Shown: positions 15,793 through 24,906, numbered from the stretch's first letter. The stretch is 64,000 nucleotides of DNA from Aneurinibacillus sp. REN35 (GCF_041379945.2 NZ_JBFTXJ020000002.1:434001-498000); one strand, 5' to 3'. Made by a program: numbers and translations. The notes: generated by a model not told the origin, from the letters alone.

Positions 15793-16491
15793 TTATGGAG
15801 TTGTCTGTTCTTGTGGCTGTACCTCAGTACTCTTTGTATGAGCGGCACGCAGACGAGCCAGTTCCGCTTCTACACTCGGATCATCTAGATTACTCCGTGG
15901 CGCAGAATGGGGTGCGTAGGCGAAGCGAAGCGTGCGGCTCGCTTCCGCGTCTGCTTCCATATGCATAATTTTCTCTTCCATCCGTGCAAATCCGTGTGCT
16001 GCGCTTTTCGTATCGATTGAATGCAGTGCCGTATGCATGCTTTGGCTTGTTTTGGCAACGCGGGCTCTAGAGAGAAGCGCTTCTTTTTTGCTGCGCATTT
16101 CATAGAATTTATCCTTGAGTTCTTGAAGCTGTTCGCGCAGCTCTATCGTGCGCTGGCGTGAGGAAGAGAGAAGCTGTTCATATGTTTCCTTGCGTGCGGT
16201 GCACTGCTGCTTATCAGCTACTGCTTGACGAGCGATGGTCTCCTCCCCTTCTGCGATGGCAAGTTCGGCTTGACGCTCACGCTTGGCGATTCGCTGCTCC
16301 GTTTCCCCAATCAGCATCTCCCAATTCTTCTCCTGTGCCACTTGTCTGGCAATCGCCACTTCCGCTTGGGCGATTTCTGCCTCCATATCCCGCATATATT
16401 GATTAAGCATTGCCGCCGGATTTTCCACTTGATCAAGTGTCTGGTGGATAGCGGCTGTGGTGATGGTTTCGATTCGTTTGAAAATACTCAT
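15793..16491 (-). CDS. PspA/IM30 family membrane-stress protein
   Basis: A 232-residue coiled-coil protein. It starts MSIFKRIETITTAAIHQTLDQVENP, with the amphipathic helix and helix 1 of PspA/Vipp1. Long Glu/Arg/Ala/Gln-rich coiled coils run from about 25 to 190. The family assembles ESCRT-III-like on the inner face of the membrane and protects it under stress. The tail after 195 is disordered. The ATG at 16491 has AAGGAGG and is preferred to a start 21 codons upstream. It follows a small membrane protein gene in one operon. Confidence 0.88.
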   Translation of the reverse strand: MSIFKRIETITTAAIHQTLDQVENPAAMLNQYMRDMEAEIAQAEVAIARQVAQEKNWEMLIGETEQRIAKRERQAELAIAEGEETIARQAVADKQQCTARKETYEQLLSSSRQRTIELREQLQELKDKFYEMRSKKEALLSRARVAKTSQSMHTALHSIDTKSAAHGFARMEEKIMHMEADAEASRTLRFAYAPHSAPRSNLDDPSVEAELARLRAAHTKSTEVQPQEQTTP

Positions 16492-16516
16492 GTCATTTCC
16501 TCCTTGATTTTTGTAT

Positions 16517-16795
16517 TTATTTTTTGTTGTGCAGCTGTTTTTCCCATTCATCAAGCGCGTCGAAATTCGATACCGGATGATGTGGGGCTGTGGATGGATA
16601 GGTATTCGTATCGCTATGTTCCCACCATCGCCCGCCCCCGTTTTGCTTTAGCATTTTCCAGCCCTTCGCTACCAGGATGCCGCCGATAATAAGCGGGATT
16701 AAAAAGTCGAGGTGCAGTGTCCCCATCAGGATCAATCCGCCGATTCCAAGAAAGATCCAGCCGCGCCGTTTACGGCGATTGCATGTGTGCTCCAT
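16517..16795 (-). CDS. Small membrane protein, LiaI/DUF5668-like
   Basis: A 92-residue protein: basic N-terminus (CNRRKRRGW), two adjacent hydrophobic segments (about 12-28 and 30-46) with IFLGIGGLILMG and FLIPLIIGGILVAKGW, then a hydrophilic tail. The pattern resembles the LiaI/LiaF-like transmembrane domain. In Bacilli such proteins recruit PspA homologues such as LiaH to the membrane. The next gene, 25 bases on, encodes PspA, so a similar pairing is likely. No regulator of the LiaRS or PspC type is adjacent. Confidence 0.75.
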   Translation of the reverse strand: MEHTCNRRKRRGWIFLGIGGLILMGTLHLDFLIPLIIGGILVAKGWKMLKQNGGGRWWEHSDTNTYPSTAPHHPVSNFDALDEWEKQLHNKK

Positions 16796-16966
16796 ATCGT
16801 TTCTTCCTTTCTTGTGTTCGTTTGATGTGTGCTGCGTGATTTCCTTTACACGTCTAATGTTACCGTGATGACGTGTTTGCTAAAACTTGCTTCGGATTGA
16901 TTTTGTCTCCTACGCGCGGCGGAGAAGAGACTCGGCCTGTGGCGAGAGCGTGCCTCCGTCTCTATA

Positions 16967-17010
16967 ACAAAACTGCGCCGCCGGACTCGTATCCAGCAGC
17001 GCAGTTTTGT
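16967..17010. terminator. Terminator downstream of alpha/beta hydrolase
   Basis: An eleven-base perfect stem, ACAAAACTGCG at 16967-16977 with CGCAGTTTTGT at 17000-17010. Confidence 0.8.
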
Positions 17011-17026
17011 TTAGATATTCAATAGA

Positions 17027-17902
17027 TCAGCCTGGTAATCCGGCCTCATCAACTTCTTCATCGATCCACGCAATGAGACGAGAATCGAAAGCTGCAGCTT
17101 CCTCCAGCATCGGATTGTGTCCGCTATGCTCAAACACGATTTTTCTTACATGCTCATAGCTTTCGTCAATAGAATCCCACAGGGAGGCAGGTCCGATTAA
17201 ATAATCATACCTTCCCAAAGCGATGAACACGGGCTTATTGATATCTGATAACGACTGAATCATGTTACACTGGCCGAAAGCATCGCCCCATAAATAATCG
17301 ATGACAGGCATATTGGTATACACACCCTCCCACAAGGAAGCCGCATCGAAGGTATAATCGTAAAAGCTGTGCGCTCCCATCCGAATGCACATATGCGCAA
17401 AGCGTCTTTTCGGATCTTTTTCGATGTCGCCAGCCAGAAGAGCGATATCTTGTTCAAACGTTTTCTTCCGTTCCGGGCTTGCTGTTTGGTCAAAAAAAGC
17501 GATGCTTTGTTTTTGTCTTTCTTGGCTGTTTGTAGGCGCTGTATTGAATAAGGCGACTTTCTGCACATGTTCCGGATATTTCCTGGCATATTCAAAAGCC
17601 AGAAACGCGTTTCCGGAATGTCCCGCCATGACAAAATCCTCTATAGCCAGTGCTTCTCTTATCGCTTCAATATCATCAAGAATTCGATCCAATGTATAAT
17701 CCGCTGGCTTTGCCTCCGGCGGTGACTGCACATGCCCTTTGTGGTCAATAAAGATAAGCTGCATATGGTTTCGCAGCTCTTCAGAAAATAACCTAGGATA
17801 ATACATTGCACTGCCGACGACCAGCATGGGCTTTCCCTGCCCTTCGATTTGATACGCCAGCGTAAAGCCGTCCCTTGTTATGGACCCATGGTCTTTCACC
17901 AC
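17027..17902 (-). CDS. Alpha/beta hydrolase
   Basis: A 291-residue alpha/beta hydrolase with a nucleophile elbow G-H-S-G-N near residue 97, an oxyanion region LVVGSAMYYP, an acid in GRYDYLIGP and a catalytic His in EHSGHNPM. The cap region holds Trp-rich helices. It resembles proline iminopeptidase-like or epoxide-hydrolase-like enzymes; the substrate is not predictable. The best start is GTG at 17902, six bases after AAGGAGG. Longer ATG starts up to 18022 lack a ribosome site and overlap the divergent gene. Single gene. Confidence 0.83.
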   Translation of the reverse strand: MVKDHGSITRDGFTLAYQIEGQGKPMLVVGSAMYYPRLFSEELRNHMQLIFIDHKGHVQSPPEAKPADYTLDRILDDIEAIREALAIEDFVMAGHSGNAFLAFEYARKYPEHVQKVALFNTAPTNSQERQKQSIAFFDQTASPERKKTFEQDIALLAGDIEKDPKRRFAHMCIRMGAHSFYDYTFDAASLWEGVYTNMPVIDYLWGDAFGQCNMIQSLSDINKPVFIALGRYDYLIGPASLWDSIDESYEHVRKIVFEHSGHNPMLEEAAAFDSRLIAWIDEEVDEAGLPG

Positions 17903-18022
17903 GATGTTCCTCCTTCTGCCGTCATATTTTTCATCTGTTTTATGCTTGCTTTGCTTTATCATACCAAGCCAGTCTATTTTGAAAAAGAAAAATATGGTAC
18001 CATTGATACAGGAGGGGGACAT

Positions 18023-18280
18023 ATGAAAATAGCAAATCTACATATATTTATTGTAAAAGTTCTGCTTACGCTTGGTTTAGCCTACTACTCCTTAATTAAT
18101 TTTTTATATCCGCTGGACGATCTTACCATGCCCTCTAACTGGTTGATACCTCGCAACTGGCTGCTGCCCTTCTTGCTGCTTGCGTTTATTTTGATGCTTA
18201 TACAGGATGCATATAGATTTCAAAAAGATGCGAGTTGGAATCAACGATTCAGATGGAAAAAAAGAAACAAGTCAGCGTAA
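18023..18280 (+). CDS. Small two-helix membrane protein
   Basis: An 85-residue protein with two membrane helices (about 10-30 and 46-66) and a basic C-terminal tail (WKKRNKSA). AGGAGGGGG precedes the ATG. It is divergent from the hydrolase and has its own strong terminator. I do not recognise the family. Confidence 0.65.
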   Translation: MKIANLHIFIVKVLLTLGLAYYSLINFLYPLDDLTMPSNWLIPRNWLLPFLLLAFILMLIQDAYRFQKDASWNQRFRWKKRNKSA

Positions 18281-18287
18281 ATAAAAG

Positions 18288-18326
18288 GACAGTACATGGT
18301 TTATACAAATCCTATGTACTGTCCTT
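18288..18326. terminator. Bidirectional terminator
   Basis: AGGACAGTACAT pairs with ATGTACTGTCCT around a 15-base loop and is followed by TTCTT. It serves the small membrane gene and the converging DUF3885 gene. Confidence 0.85.
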
Positions 18327-18331
18327 TCTTA

Positions 18332-19004
18332 TTATCTAAAACGCTGCTCGATCTCTTCTCGGTCATATTCAGCAAGCCAAGCATTGTATGTCTCATATAT
18401 CGGACGTATGATGTCTTTATTGTTTGCGATGACTTCACACCCTCTATCATCATAAATAAAGAAAATCACATGTTTCGTAGCGTTAATGAAAAATACATCA
18501 GGATAGTATACGAAGTGTTTGTGACCCAGCTTAGGTTTTAACGGGAAATCCTCGTTACAAGTTGCTTTAATAAGTAGAGGGTATTGAATATTTTGTTTGC
18601 GGCATTGTAGCGAAAACCGAGAAGTATAGCATTGATCAGCTTTCTCTTCCTCATCAAACACATACGACAGAAGTTCCTGTTTTACTTGAAATTTCATGTC
18701 TTTGTTTTTTTATGTAGCGACTATAGACCTTTATTTTTTTGTTCCTGCTGTTATAGGCTGTGTGCTGATAAACATTGGTAACGAGGAAGATTTGGTCTTG
18801 TTCATGAAAAATATCATTAAAAATAGATAATGCCTGGCTATATACTCGTTTGAATCTATCGAAGTTAAGGTCATTCGTTCCCCTTTTTAATTGATATATT
18901 CCATCTCCTAGCTCGAAATGAATGCCTATATCCCATTGACGATACAGGCTGGGTTTTAAAATAAGCCCAGGAAAAGTAGTTGTAAGATATTCTGTTAGCT
19001 CCAT
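18332..19004 (-). pseudogene. DUF3885 protein gene with frameshift in A7 tract
   Basis: Two overlapping frames form one DUF3885-type protein. The first (from ATG 19004) has YLTTTFPGL, the IHFELGDG strand and DQIFLVTNVYQ. The second has HVIFFIYDDRGCEVIA and IRPIYETYNAWL, which is the family C-terminus. They separate at a run of seven Ts on the plus strand (18705-18711). Removing one base joins the frames as Y-I-K-N-K-D-M-K-F, with no other disruption. The cause may be a real indel, phase variation or a sequencing error. Function of the family is unknown. Confidence 0.78.
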
Positions 19005-19061
19005 AAACCCTCTCCTACCTTTTCGTCAGATGTTATACCTCCCCACCCAAATTGAAAGCTT

Positions 19062-19799
19062 CTATATAGTTTCTAGAAGCCTTTCAATCTCTTCAGCTGC
19101 TCTTTTTGCAGCGGTAACCATCTTAGGAAGCTGTACATAATTTAACCGAGATAAAGGTCCCGAAATAGTGAGGGCCGCCACAATATTTTTATCTGGTCCA
19201 AAAATGGGTGCTGCAATTCCGCGAGCATCAGGATCTACTTCTTCGCTAGTCACAGCATAACCTTGCGCTCGAATTAGCTGCAGCTCTTCTTCCAATGTTT
19301 CTACATCAAAGGTAGCAGAAATTTTATCGAGAACAACTTGACGGTGCTCTTTTCTTAAATAAGCAAGGATTATTTTGGATGGCGCTCCCCTATGCAGAGG
19401 TCTCTCTTGGCCGGTAGTATAGGAAAGTCGAAGCTGCTGCGGACTTTCCACATGTTCGATTACACTTACCTTTGTACCCGCAACAGCGGTTAGTGCGACC
19501 GTTTCTTTGGTTTCTTTGGCGAGTGCTCGCATAACTGGCAGCGCGAGTTCAGTTAAATCAGCACGTGGTCGTATAAGTCGTGCAAGATCGGCTGTAAGCC
19601 ACCCTGGTCGGTAACGACCCTGTCCAATTGATTCTAGTAAACCTTTTTGTTTTAGGATTTGAACAAAACGATAGGTAGTACTGCGTGGGATTCCTAGCTT
19701 TTTAACGATCTCATTTATTGTAAGTGAAGGATTGTCCTCATCAAAAAGAAGAAGAACGTCAAGACCGCGATCTATTGTTTGATTTTGACTAGACTTCAT
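19062..19799 (-). CDS. IclR family transcriptional regulator of ureide genes
   Basis: A 245-residue regulator with an N-terminal winged helix (about 8-70, with IPRSTTYRFVQILKQKGLL) and a C-terminal effector-binding GAF-like domain with HRGAPSKIILAYL and DPDARGIAAPIF, the latter being the family signature. IclR members such as AllR control allantoin genes through glyoxylate or allantoin. It is divergent from allA-puuE-symporter across a 167-base region, so it most likely controls them. The ATG at 19799 lies nine bases after AGGAG; an ATG nine bases earlier is possible. Confidence 0.88.
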   Translation of the reverse strand: MKSSQNQTIDRGLDVLLLFDEDNPSLTINEIVKKLGIPRSTTYRFVQILKQKGLLESIGQGRYRPGWLTADLARLIRPRADLTELALPVMRALAKETKETVALTAVAGTKVSVIEHVESPQQLRLSYTTGQERPLHRGAPSKIILAYLRKEHRQVVLDKISATFDVETLEEELQLIRAQGYAVTSEEVDPDARGIAAPIFGPDKNIVAALTISGPLSRLNYVQLPKMVTAAKRAAEEIERLLETI

Positions 19800-19868
19800 T
19801 TGCATCATCTCCTCTTTAGTCCCGCCTAATGGGATTATTCATTATGTAATTAAATATTAGATTAAATA

Positions 19869-19887
19869 ATTCTCATATTATAAGAAT
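19869..19887. promoter_or_regulatory. Candidate IclR-family operator
   Basis: A 19-bp near-perfect palindrome, ATTCTCATATTATAAGAAT, with one mismatched pair, centred in the divergent intergenic region between the IclR gene and allA. Its size and place fit an IclR-type site. A second, shorter TCCC/GGGA repeat lies nearer the regulator start. Confidence 0.5.
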
Positions 19888-19966
19888 CTAAATTTGTTTT
19901 GTTTCTAATTATATTTTTATAATTGTTTTAATTGCAAGACTTTTATAAGGAGGTGAATGATACAGC

Positions 19967-20470
19967 ATGAAAGATAAAGAAATTATAGCGCAGCATCTGT
20001 CCTCAGCGTCCTTTAAACCATATGGAGATGTCATCGAGCCAAAGGGAGCATATAAGGAAATTAACGATGGAATGAGCAAGAAATGGAATCACATGATTGA
20101 TCCGTATACTTTCATAGAAGGGAATCAGGGCATTAACCTTGGTGTATTAAGATCTCAGCCTGTTCATCCTGTAGTCTCGAAAATGGAGCGTCACTTCTTT
20201 ACGTCACAAATCTTTATCCCTATGGGCGGCAAACGTTTTCTGGTCATTGTTGCTCCATCTACCGACGAATCGCCAGATATTGAACAAGTAGAAGCCTTTA
20301 TAAGCGATGGCAAGCAAGGGGTTTGCTTTTATCCTCGGACATGGCATTGCCCTCTTATTCCCTTGGAAGGTGTGATAGAGTTTGTATCTATTATGAAAAA
20401 CAGCGAAGTACCAGACGTTGAAATCGTGTCTTTTCCAGATGATGAACAGATGACGGTGAAAATAGGATAG
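19967..20470 (+). CDS. allA: Ureidoglycolate lyase
   Basis: A 167-residue AllA-family cupin. It releases urea from ureidoglycolate to give glyoxylate, the last step of allantoin breakdown. Signature parts are SFKPYGDVIEPKG at the start, HPVVSKMERHFFTSQIFIPM with the cupin metal-site region, and GVCFYPRTWHCPLIPL. Length is normal. AAGGAGGTGAATG precedes the ATG at a rather wide spacing. It is followed after twelve bases by puuE, so they form an operon. Confidence 0.9.
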   Translation: MKDKEIIAQHLSSASFKPYGDVIEPKGAYKEINDGMSKKWNHMIDPYTFIEGNQGINLGVLRSQPVHPVVSKMERHFFTSQIFIPMGGKRFLVIVAPSTDESPDIEQVEAFISDGKQGVCFYPRTWHCPLIPLEGVIEFVSIMKNSEVPDVEIVSFPDDEQMTVKIG

Positions 20471-20482
20471 GAGGAAATAGGA

Positions 20483-21415
20483 ATGCGAAAACAGTTAATT
20501 GATTTAGATATCCCGGGACCAAAAAGAGATTATATTGGATATGGCCGAAACATACCGAAAGTAACCTGGCCGAATAACGCTCAGGTCGTAGTTAATTTTG
20601 TAATCTCCTATGAAGAAGGATCAGAGCATATGAAGCCTTTAGGTGATGATGAAAATGAGGGAATGGTTGAGATTCCAAGCAGCATGGCTCCAAGTGAGCG
20701 TGATTTGGCAGTTGAATCTATGTATGAATACGGAAGCAGAGTTGGAATCTGGCGACTTCAGCGTATTTTTGACCAGTTAAAGGCACCAGCTACCCTCTTC
20801 CCGGCTGCGGTCGCTTTGGAACGCAATCCTGAAGTTGCTGCATGGATAAAGGAATCTAATCATGATATCTGTGCTCATGGATGGAGATGGGAGAAGGCAT
20901 GGAGATTGACTCGTGAAGAGGAAAAGCAGCGGATACAATGGGCAGTTGAGTCCATTGAAAGGACTTGCGGCATTCGTCCGGTTGGTTGGTATTGTCGTTA
21001 TGGTCCATCCGTACATACACGGGAGCTGCTTATTGAACAGGGAGGCTTTGTGTATGATGCTGATGCTTATAATGATGAGCTTCCATATTTTGTTCGAGTG
21101 AAGGACAAAGAACATTTGGTTGTTCCGTATTCTCAAACAATAAACGATGGTAAATTTGTCAGACCGCAAGGATACAGCAGCCCAAAAGATTTTTATGAGG
21201 CGTTAAAAACCAACCTTGATTTTCTTTGGGAAGAAGGAAAAACGCATCCGCGCATGATGTCGGTTGGCTTGCATCCCCGCTTAATCGGCCACCCATTACG
21301 AGCGTCCGCTTTAAAGGATTTCATTGAGTACGCACAACAAAAAAAGAACGTATGGATTGCACGAAGAATAGATATCGCCAATTGGTGGCTTACACATCAT
21401 CAGACGTTTAACTAA
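20483..21415 (+). CDS. puuE: Cofactor-independent allantoinase (PuuE, polysaccharide deacetylase fold)
   Basis: A 310-residue NodB/CE4-fold protein of the PuuE type, which hydrolyses allantoin to allantoate without the usual amidohydrolase metal site. Visible parts are VVVNFVISYEEGSEH, PATLFPAAVALERNPE, the ICAHGWRWE segment and SVGLHPRLIGHPLRA near the C-terminus, which is typical of this group. Its place between allA and a sodium symporter, opposite an IclR regulator, supports allantoin as substrate. AGGAGG lies seven to eight bases before the ATG. No allantoate amidohydrolase gene is nearby. Confidence 0.88.
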   Translation: MRKQLIDLDIPGPKRDYIGYGRNIPKVTWPNNAQVVVNFVISYEEGSEHMKPLGDDENEGMVEIPSSMAPSERDLAVESMYEYGSRVGIWRLQRIFDQLKAPATLFPAAVALERNPEVAAWIKESNHDICAHGWRWEKAWRLTREEEKQRIQWAVESIERTCGIRPVGWYCRYGPSVHTRELLIEQGGFVYDADAYNDELPYFVRVKDKEHLVVPYSQTINDGKFVRPQGYSSPKDFYEALKTNLDFLWEEGKTHPRMMSVGLHPRLIGHPLRASALKDFIEYAQQKKNVWIARRIDIANWWLTHHQTFN

Positions 21416-21531
21416 ATACTTTGAAAGAAACACGCATGGCGGCTCCAAGGCCGCCTTTATCCTCAATTCCTTGGTCAATATTCATGCATTTACTTGATGA
21501 TGCTAGTAATAAGTGTGTAGGAGGAATAAAA

Positions 21532-22944
21532 ATGAGCTCTGTATTTATTGTAGTGATAGTGATGCTTTTGGTATTGATTGGGACTAGCTTGTTCTCATTC
21601 TATATTGGAAGAAAAAATAAAGGCGCTGACCATTGGTATGTTGGCGGACGTTCATTACCTCTTTATGTTGTAATAGGAACACAATTTGCTACCCTTATGG
21701 GCGGCGGCGTGCTAGTGGCTCACGTAGGTATTGGCTTCACGGCAGGATGGTCCGCGACAACGTATGGATTGATTTCAGCCATTGGAATTATACCTTTTGC
21801 AATTATGGCTAAATGGTTGCGGAATGAAAATTTCTCCACCTTACCTGAAGTAATCAAAAGGTTGTACGGTGATAACAAGCTTCTATCAAGCCTCACCATT
21901 CTTATGACGATTGTCATTCCTTTTGGATGGCTATGCAGTCAACTTGTAGCGTTTGGCAACTTATTTTCCCTTATTACAGGTGTATCCCCCTCCGTGTTGA
22001 TCATTATATTTGCCATCATTAGCTTGGCTTTCGTTCTACCTGCCGGTATGACGTCTGTAGCTTGGACTGATTTCATCTTTGGCTGCGGGATGGCAGTTAT
22101 TGCCGTATTAACTGCGGTATTTGCTCTCGATCTATCGGGGGGATGGGAACAAGTGAAGGCCACTATTCCTACAGAAATGTCGAGTTTCCCTCAAGGGATG
22201 GGGGCAATTGGAACGTTGACAATTGTGTTTTGGTTATTTGCGATATTACCGGGGAATTTAACAAATCAGCAAGTGTACCAGAGAGTTTTTTCTGCAAATA
22301 ACGCCAAAAACGCGAGAATCGCCATTCTTGTTTCCGCTATATTATATTTGTTTGCGCTCGTCTGGGCATCGATCATGGGGATGACCATTCGCTCTATGAA
22401 TCCTACTCTTGAAAATCCCGAGATGGCTACAGGGTGGTTTTTGACACAAGTCCCAACTTGGTTTCTTACCCTGTTTGCGGCCTTTATCGTTACTACAATT
22501 ATGTCTACTGTCAGCAGTGCAGTTCAATCTGTCGTTGTTAATTTAACCAAAGATATTTATCAGAGCTATATGAATCCGGATATTAATGATAACGACTTAT
22601 TGAAAATATCTAGACTGACGACTGTAGCCATTCTTTTTGTTGGGGTTATTCTAGCTATCTTTTTTAAACAAGCACTAGCATGGCTTGTGGTAACTTTTTC
22701 TTACTCTGTTTCTACTCTGCTTGTACCTATTATAGTAGGCTTTGCTTTGAAGAATACTCAATTATTGAATCATCAGGGAGCGATCGGGAGTATGGTTATG
22801 GGGATAATTTGTGCCGCATCCGCACAAATCATCGGAACAAGTATTCCTTATGTAACTTTTGGAATAGTAGGCTCACTTATTGGGCTGTTTGTTTTTAGCT
22901 TTATCTTTAAAAGTAATAGAACTTCCCACGCCATGGAAAATTAA
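21532..22944 (+). CDS. Sodium:solute symporter family transporter, probably for ureides
   Basis: A 470-residue SSS (PutP-like) transporter with about thirteen membrane helices. The start at 21532 has GGAGG eight bases upstream; the frame is open for 37 more codons without a site. The Na+-site region GADHWYVGGRSLPL (helix 1 end) and the WLFAILPGNLTNQQVYQRVFSA loop are typical of the family. Gene order after allA and puuE suggests uptake of allantoin or a related ureide; this is inferred from context only. The gap of 116 bases to puuE holds no terminator, so cotranscription is likely. Confidence 0.85.
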   Translation: MSSVFIVVIVMLLVLIGTSLFSFYIGRKNKGADHWYVGGRSLPLYVVIGTQFATLMGGGVLVAHVGIGFTAGWSATTYGLISAIGIIPFAIMAKWLRNENFSTLPEVIKRLYGDNKLLSSLTILMTIVIPFGWLCSQLVAFGNLFSLITGVSPSVLIIIFAIISLAFVLPAGMTSVAWTDFIFGCGMAVIAVLTAVFALDLSGGWEQVKATIPTEMSSFPQGMGAIGTLTIVFWLFAILPGNLTNQQVYQRVFSANNAKNARIAILVSAILYLFALVWASIMGMTIRSMNPTLENPEMATGWFLTQVPTWFLTLFAAFIVTTIMSTVSSAVQSVVVNLTKDIYQSYMNPDINDNDLLKISRLTTVAILFVGVILAIFFKQALAWLVVTFSYSVSTLLVPIIVGFALKNTQLLNHQGAIGSMVMGIICAASAQIIGTSIPYVTFGIVGSLIGLFVFSFIFKSNRTSHAMEN

Positions 22945-22978
22945 TGAACATCCATCTTGATGATGAATATGCAGCAGA

Positions 22979-23014
22979 AGAGGGAACGGCAGCTATATGC
23001 GCTCTTTCCCTCTT
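22979..23014. terminator. Terminator of ureide operon
   Basis: AAGAGGGAA pairs with TTTCCCTCTT across an 18-base loop. It lies between converging transcription units. Confidence 0.7.
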
Positions 23015-23051
23015 ATACGGTTTCCAAACCATTATAATCGCGTGCCTTATA

Positions 23052-24326
23052 TTACTTCATAAAAAACGCTATCGTTTTCTGCCAGGAATCTGATTGCCCA
23101 TACGCATTCCCTTCTAATGTACCTCCACACGTAAAGGTGCCGGACCCCATTTTTATGTTCAGTGTTTCACGTAGAGGGATAACATATGGGATGGGTAAGG
23201 AATGCCCTAAATCTTTATACGCTAAAAGAGTGTAGTCATGTTTATATTGGTGTCTTTCTAAAGTTTGGATGATTTCAACGCATGCATCGTGCGTATTCCA
23301 CACCTGATCTTCACACCCTGCAATCAATAATAAATCTGCCTGGGCGTTCTCTATTTTTATTCGTGCCGCTTCTTTATTTTTGGCGACTTCCACGCTCTTC
23401 TTATAGGTGGTAGCAAATCCAAAAGGTATATTCTGTTCTATGCAGCTGCGCTGATGCTCATAAAAAATGGTATTATCGACCGGGATAAACGGCAATGACT
23501 TTCCTTTATATGACCATGATGAAACATTGTTGCCGCTCATCAGGCCGTCTAACGCCTGAAAACAATACGCATGGGGGGAAGAGGCTGCTACTTTAGAAAT
23601 GACAGGATAGCGTGAAGCCAAAAGCAAGGCCAGCTCTCCCCCTTTGGATGTGCCGTGTACATAGATTTCATTATCACGTGTTAATGGATTGTTTGTAAGC
23701 CAGGAAAACACCTTTTCAAAATATTCAAGAGGAATTTCTTCGAGCTTTTTTGGTAACCCTTCCTCATTAAAATAGCCAACGGTTACAACAGTAAAGCCCC
23801 GAGACGCCAGCGGCCCTGCCAGAAGCGAAAGGCCGCTTCGTTCACCATCAGAGCCGCCCAATAGGATAATGGTTTTATCATTCGTATTATCGGTGTAAAA
23901 CAGTTCGCCTCTAAATTCATCGGTAATCTGCTGTCGTTTTACGTTGGGCAGCTTGAACATCCGCTCTATTCTTACATGCTCACGTTCTTCTCCGCATTCG
24001 CAGACGATGTCGATATATACATTCTTATCGATGGAGATTGCATGAGCAATGCTCCCTCCCCCGCTTCTGACCTTTTGTAAAGAAGAAATCAACCCCATAC
24101 CATCTATATATTCATACGTTCCAGCATCCGGTTTTTGTTTGGATACATCAACAGTACCGTTTGCATCGGCAGTAAACCAGGCAAATGATTCATACGTTTC
24201 ACTTGCTACCCATGGAAAATGCATGGATGCAGTGATTTTCAGTTTTTCCCCTGGCAAAAGTTCTGTGATATACATATTGATCTTTTCATCAATAAGCGCA
24301 GCGCTTGGTGCTATCTGTACCTTCAT
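23052..24326 (-). CDS. BAAT-type acyl-CoA thioesterase/acyltransferase (alpha/beta hydrolase)
   Basis: A 424-residue protein with an N-terminal Ig-like Bile_Hydr_Trans domain (about 1-130: IDEKINMYITELLPGEKLKI) and a C-terminal BAAT hydrolase domain (about 195-420). The nucleophile Ser lies in VHGTSKGGELALLLA. The acid is in LIAGCEDQVW and the His in DLGHSLPIPY. Ser rather than Cys at the nucleophile suits acyl-CoA thioesterase activity. It begins seven bases after the MarR stop and must share its transcript. It may respond to a lipid-like or aromatic compound sensed by that regulator. Confidence 0.87.
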   Translation of the reverse strand: MKVQIAPSAALIDEKINMYITELLPGEKLKITASMHFPWVASETYESFAWFTADANGTVDVSKQKPDAGTYEYIDGMGLISSLQKVRSGGGSIAHAISIDKNVYIDIVCECGEEREHVRIERMFKLPNVKRQQITDEFRGELFYTDNTNDKTIILLGGSDGERSGLSLLAGPLASRGFTVVTVGYFNEEGLPKKLEEIPLEYFEKVFSWLTNNPLTRDNEIYVHGTSKGGELALLLASRYPVISKVAASSPHAYCFQALDGLMSGNNVSSWSYKGKSLPFIPVDNTIFYEHQRSCIEQNIPFGFATTYKKSVEVAKNKEAARIKIENAQADLLLIAGCEDQVWNTHDACVEIIQTLERHQYKHDYTLLAYKDLGHSLPIPYVIPLRETLNIKMGSGTFTCGGTLEGNAYGQSDSWQKTIAFFMK

Positions 24327-24330
24327 CGTA

Positions 24331-24891
24331 TTAAACCCCCGTTCTTCGCGACACAAAATGAGCCAAAGCACGAGTTTGCGCCTCTTGAAACCCTTCCAGC
24401 TCCTCAAATTTGTAATTGACATCTTCTTCAAAGCCAACCTGCTCTTCATCGTTAGTGCCGTAGAGTTTCTTTAATAAGCTCCACAATGTTTCCAGTTGTT
24501 CAGCTGTAAAATCACTGAAGATATCTGCCATGAAGCATACGGCCTTCTCCCCGCATTCCAGCATCACTTCTTTTCCTGATTCTGTGATGGTAACATTAAT
24601 GGCACGTTTATCTCGTTTGCTTGGCTTCGTAACGAGGTATCCTTTATTCTCCAGGTTAAGCAGCAGCTTTTTTGCGCTTTGTTTACTCGTCTCTAACTTT
24701 CTTGCAATATTAATTAGTGTGGTTTCATCCTCTGGCAAATGAGCGATCGCCAGCATAATAAGATACTGTCGTGATGTTAACTTCTCCAAATATTTATCGC
24801 CCTGTGCTTGCAGTTTATTTGTAATGGAGAAAAAAGTAGCGTACGTCTGCTGCATTACATATAACTCTCTAAGCGCTTTAGAATGCTCCAT
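24331..24891 (-). CDS. MarR family transcriptional regulator
   Basis: A 186-residue winged-helix protein. DNA-binding helices appear as TTLINIARKLETSKQSAKKLLLNLENKGYL, and the wing as KPSKRDKRAINVTITESGKE. The C-terminal 40 residues are an extension beyond the usual MarR length. The start at 24891 has GAGAGGGG upstream. A longer frame to 25002 runs through the two operator-like repeats and is unlikely. The gene heads an operon with the BAAT-type hydrolase and is probably self-regulated through the repeats. Confidence 0.87.
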   Translation of the reverse strand: MEHSKALRELYVMQQTYATFFSITNKLQAQGDKYLEKLTSRQYLIMLAIAHLPEDETTLINIARKLETSKQSAKKLLLNLENKGYLVTKPSKRDKRAINVTITESGKEVMLECGEKAVCFMADIFSDFTAEQLETLWSLLKKLYGTNDEEQVGFEEDVNYKFEELEGFQEAQTRALAHFVSRRTGV

Positions 24892-24906
24892 GTAAACCCC
24901 TCTCTT

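Noticed and set aside
16915-16966. GAGAC/GTCTC inverted repeat before the hydrolase terminator
   Set aside because: Only five to six base pairs with a long loop; likely chance next to the real terminator.
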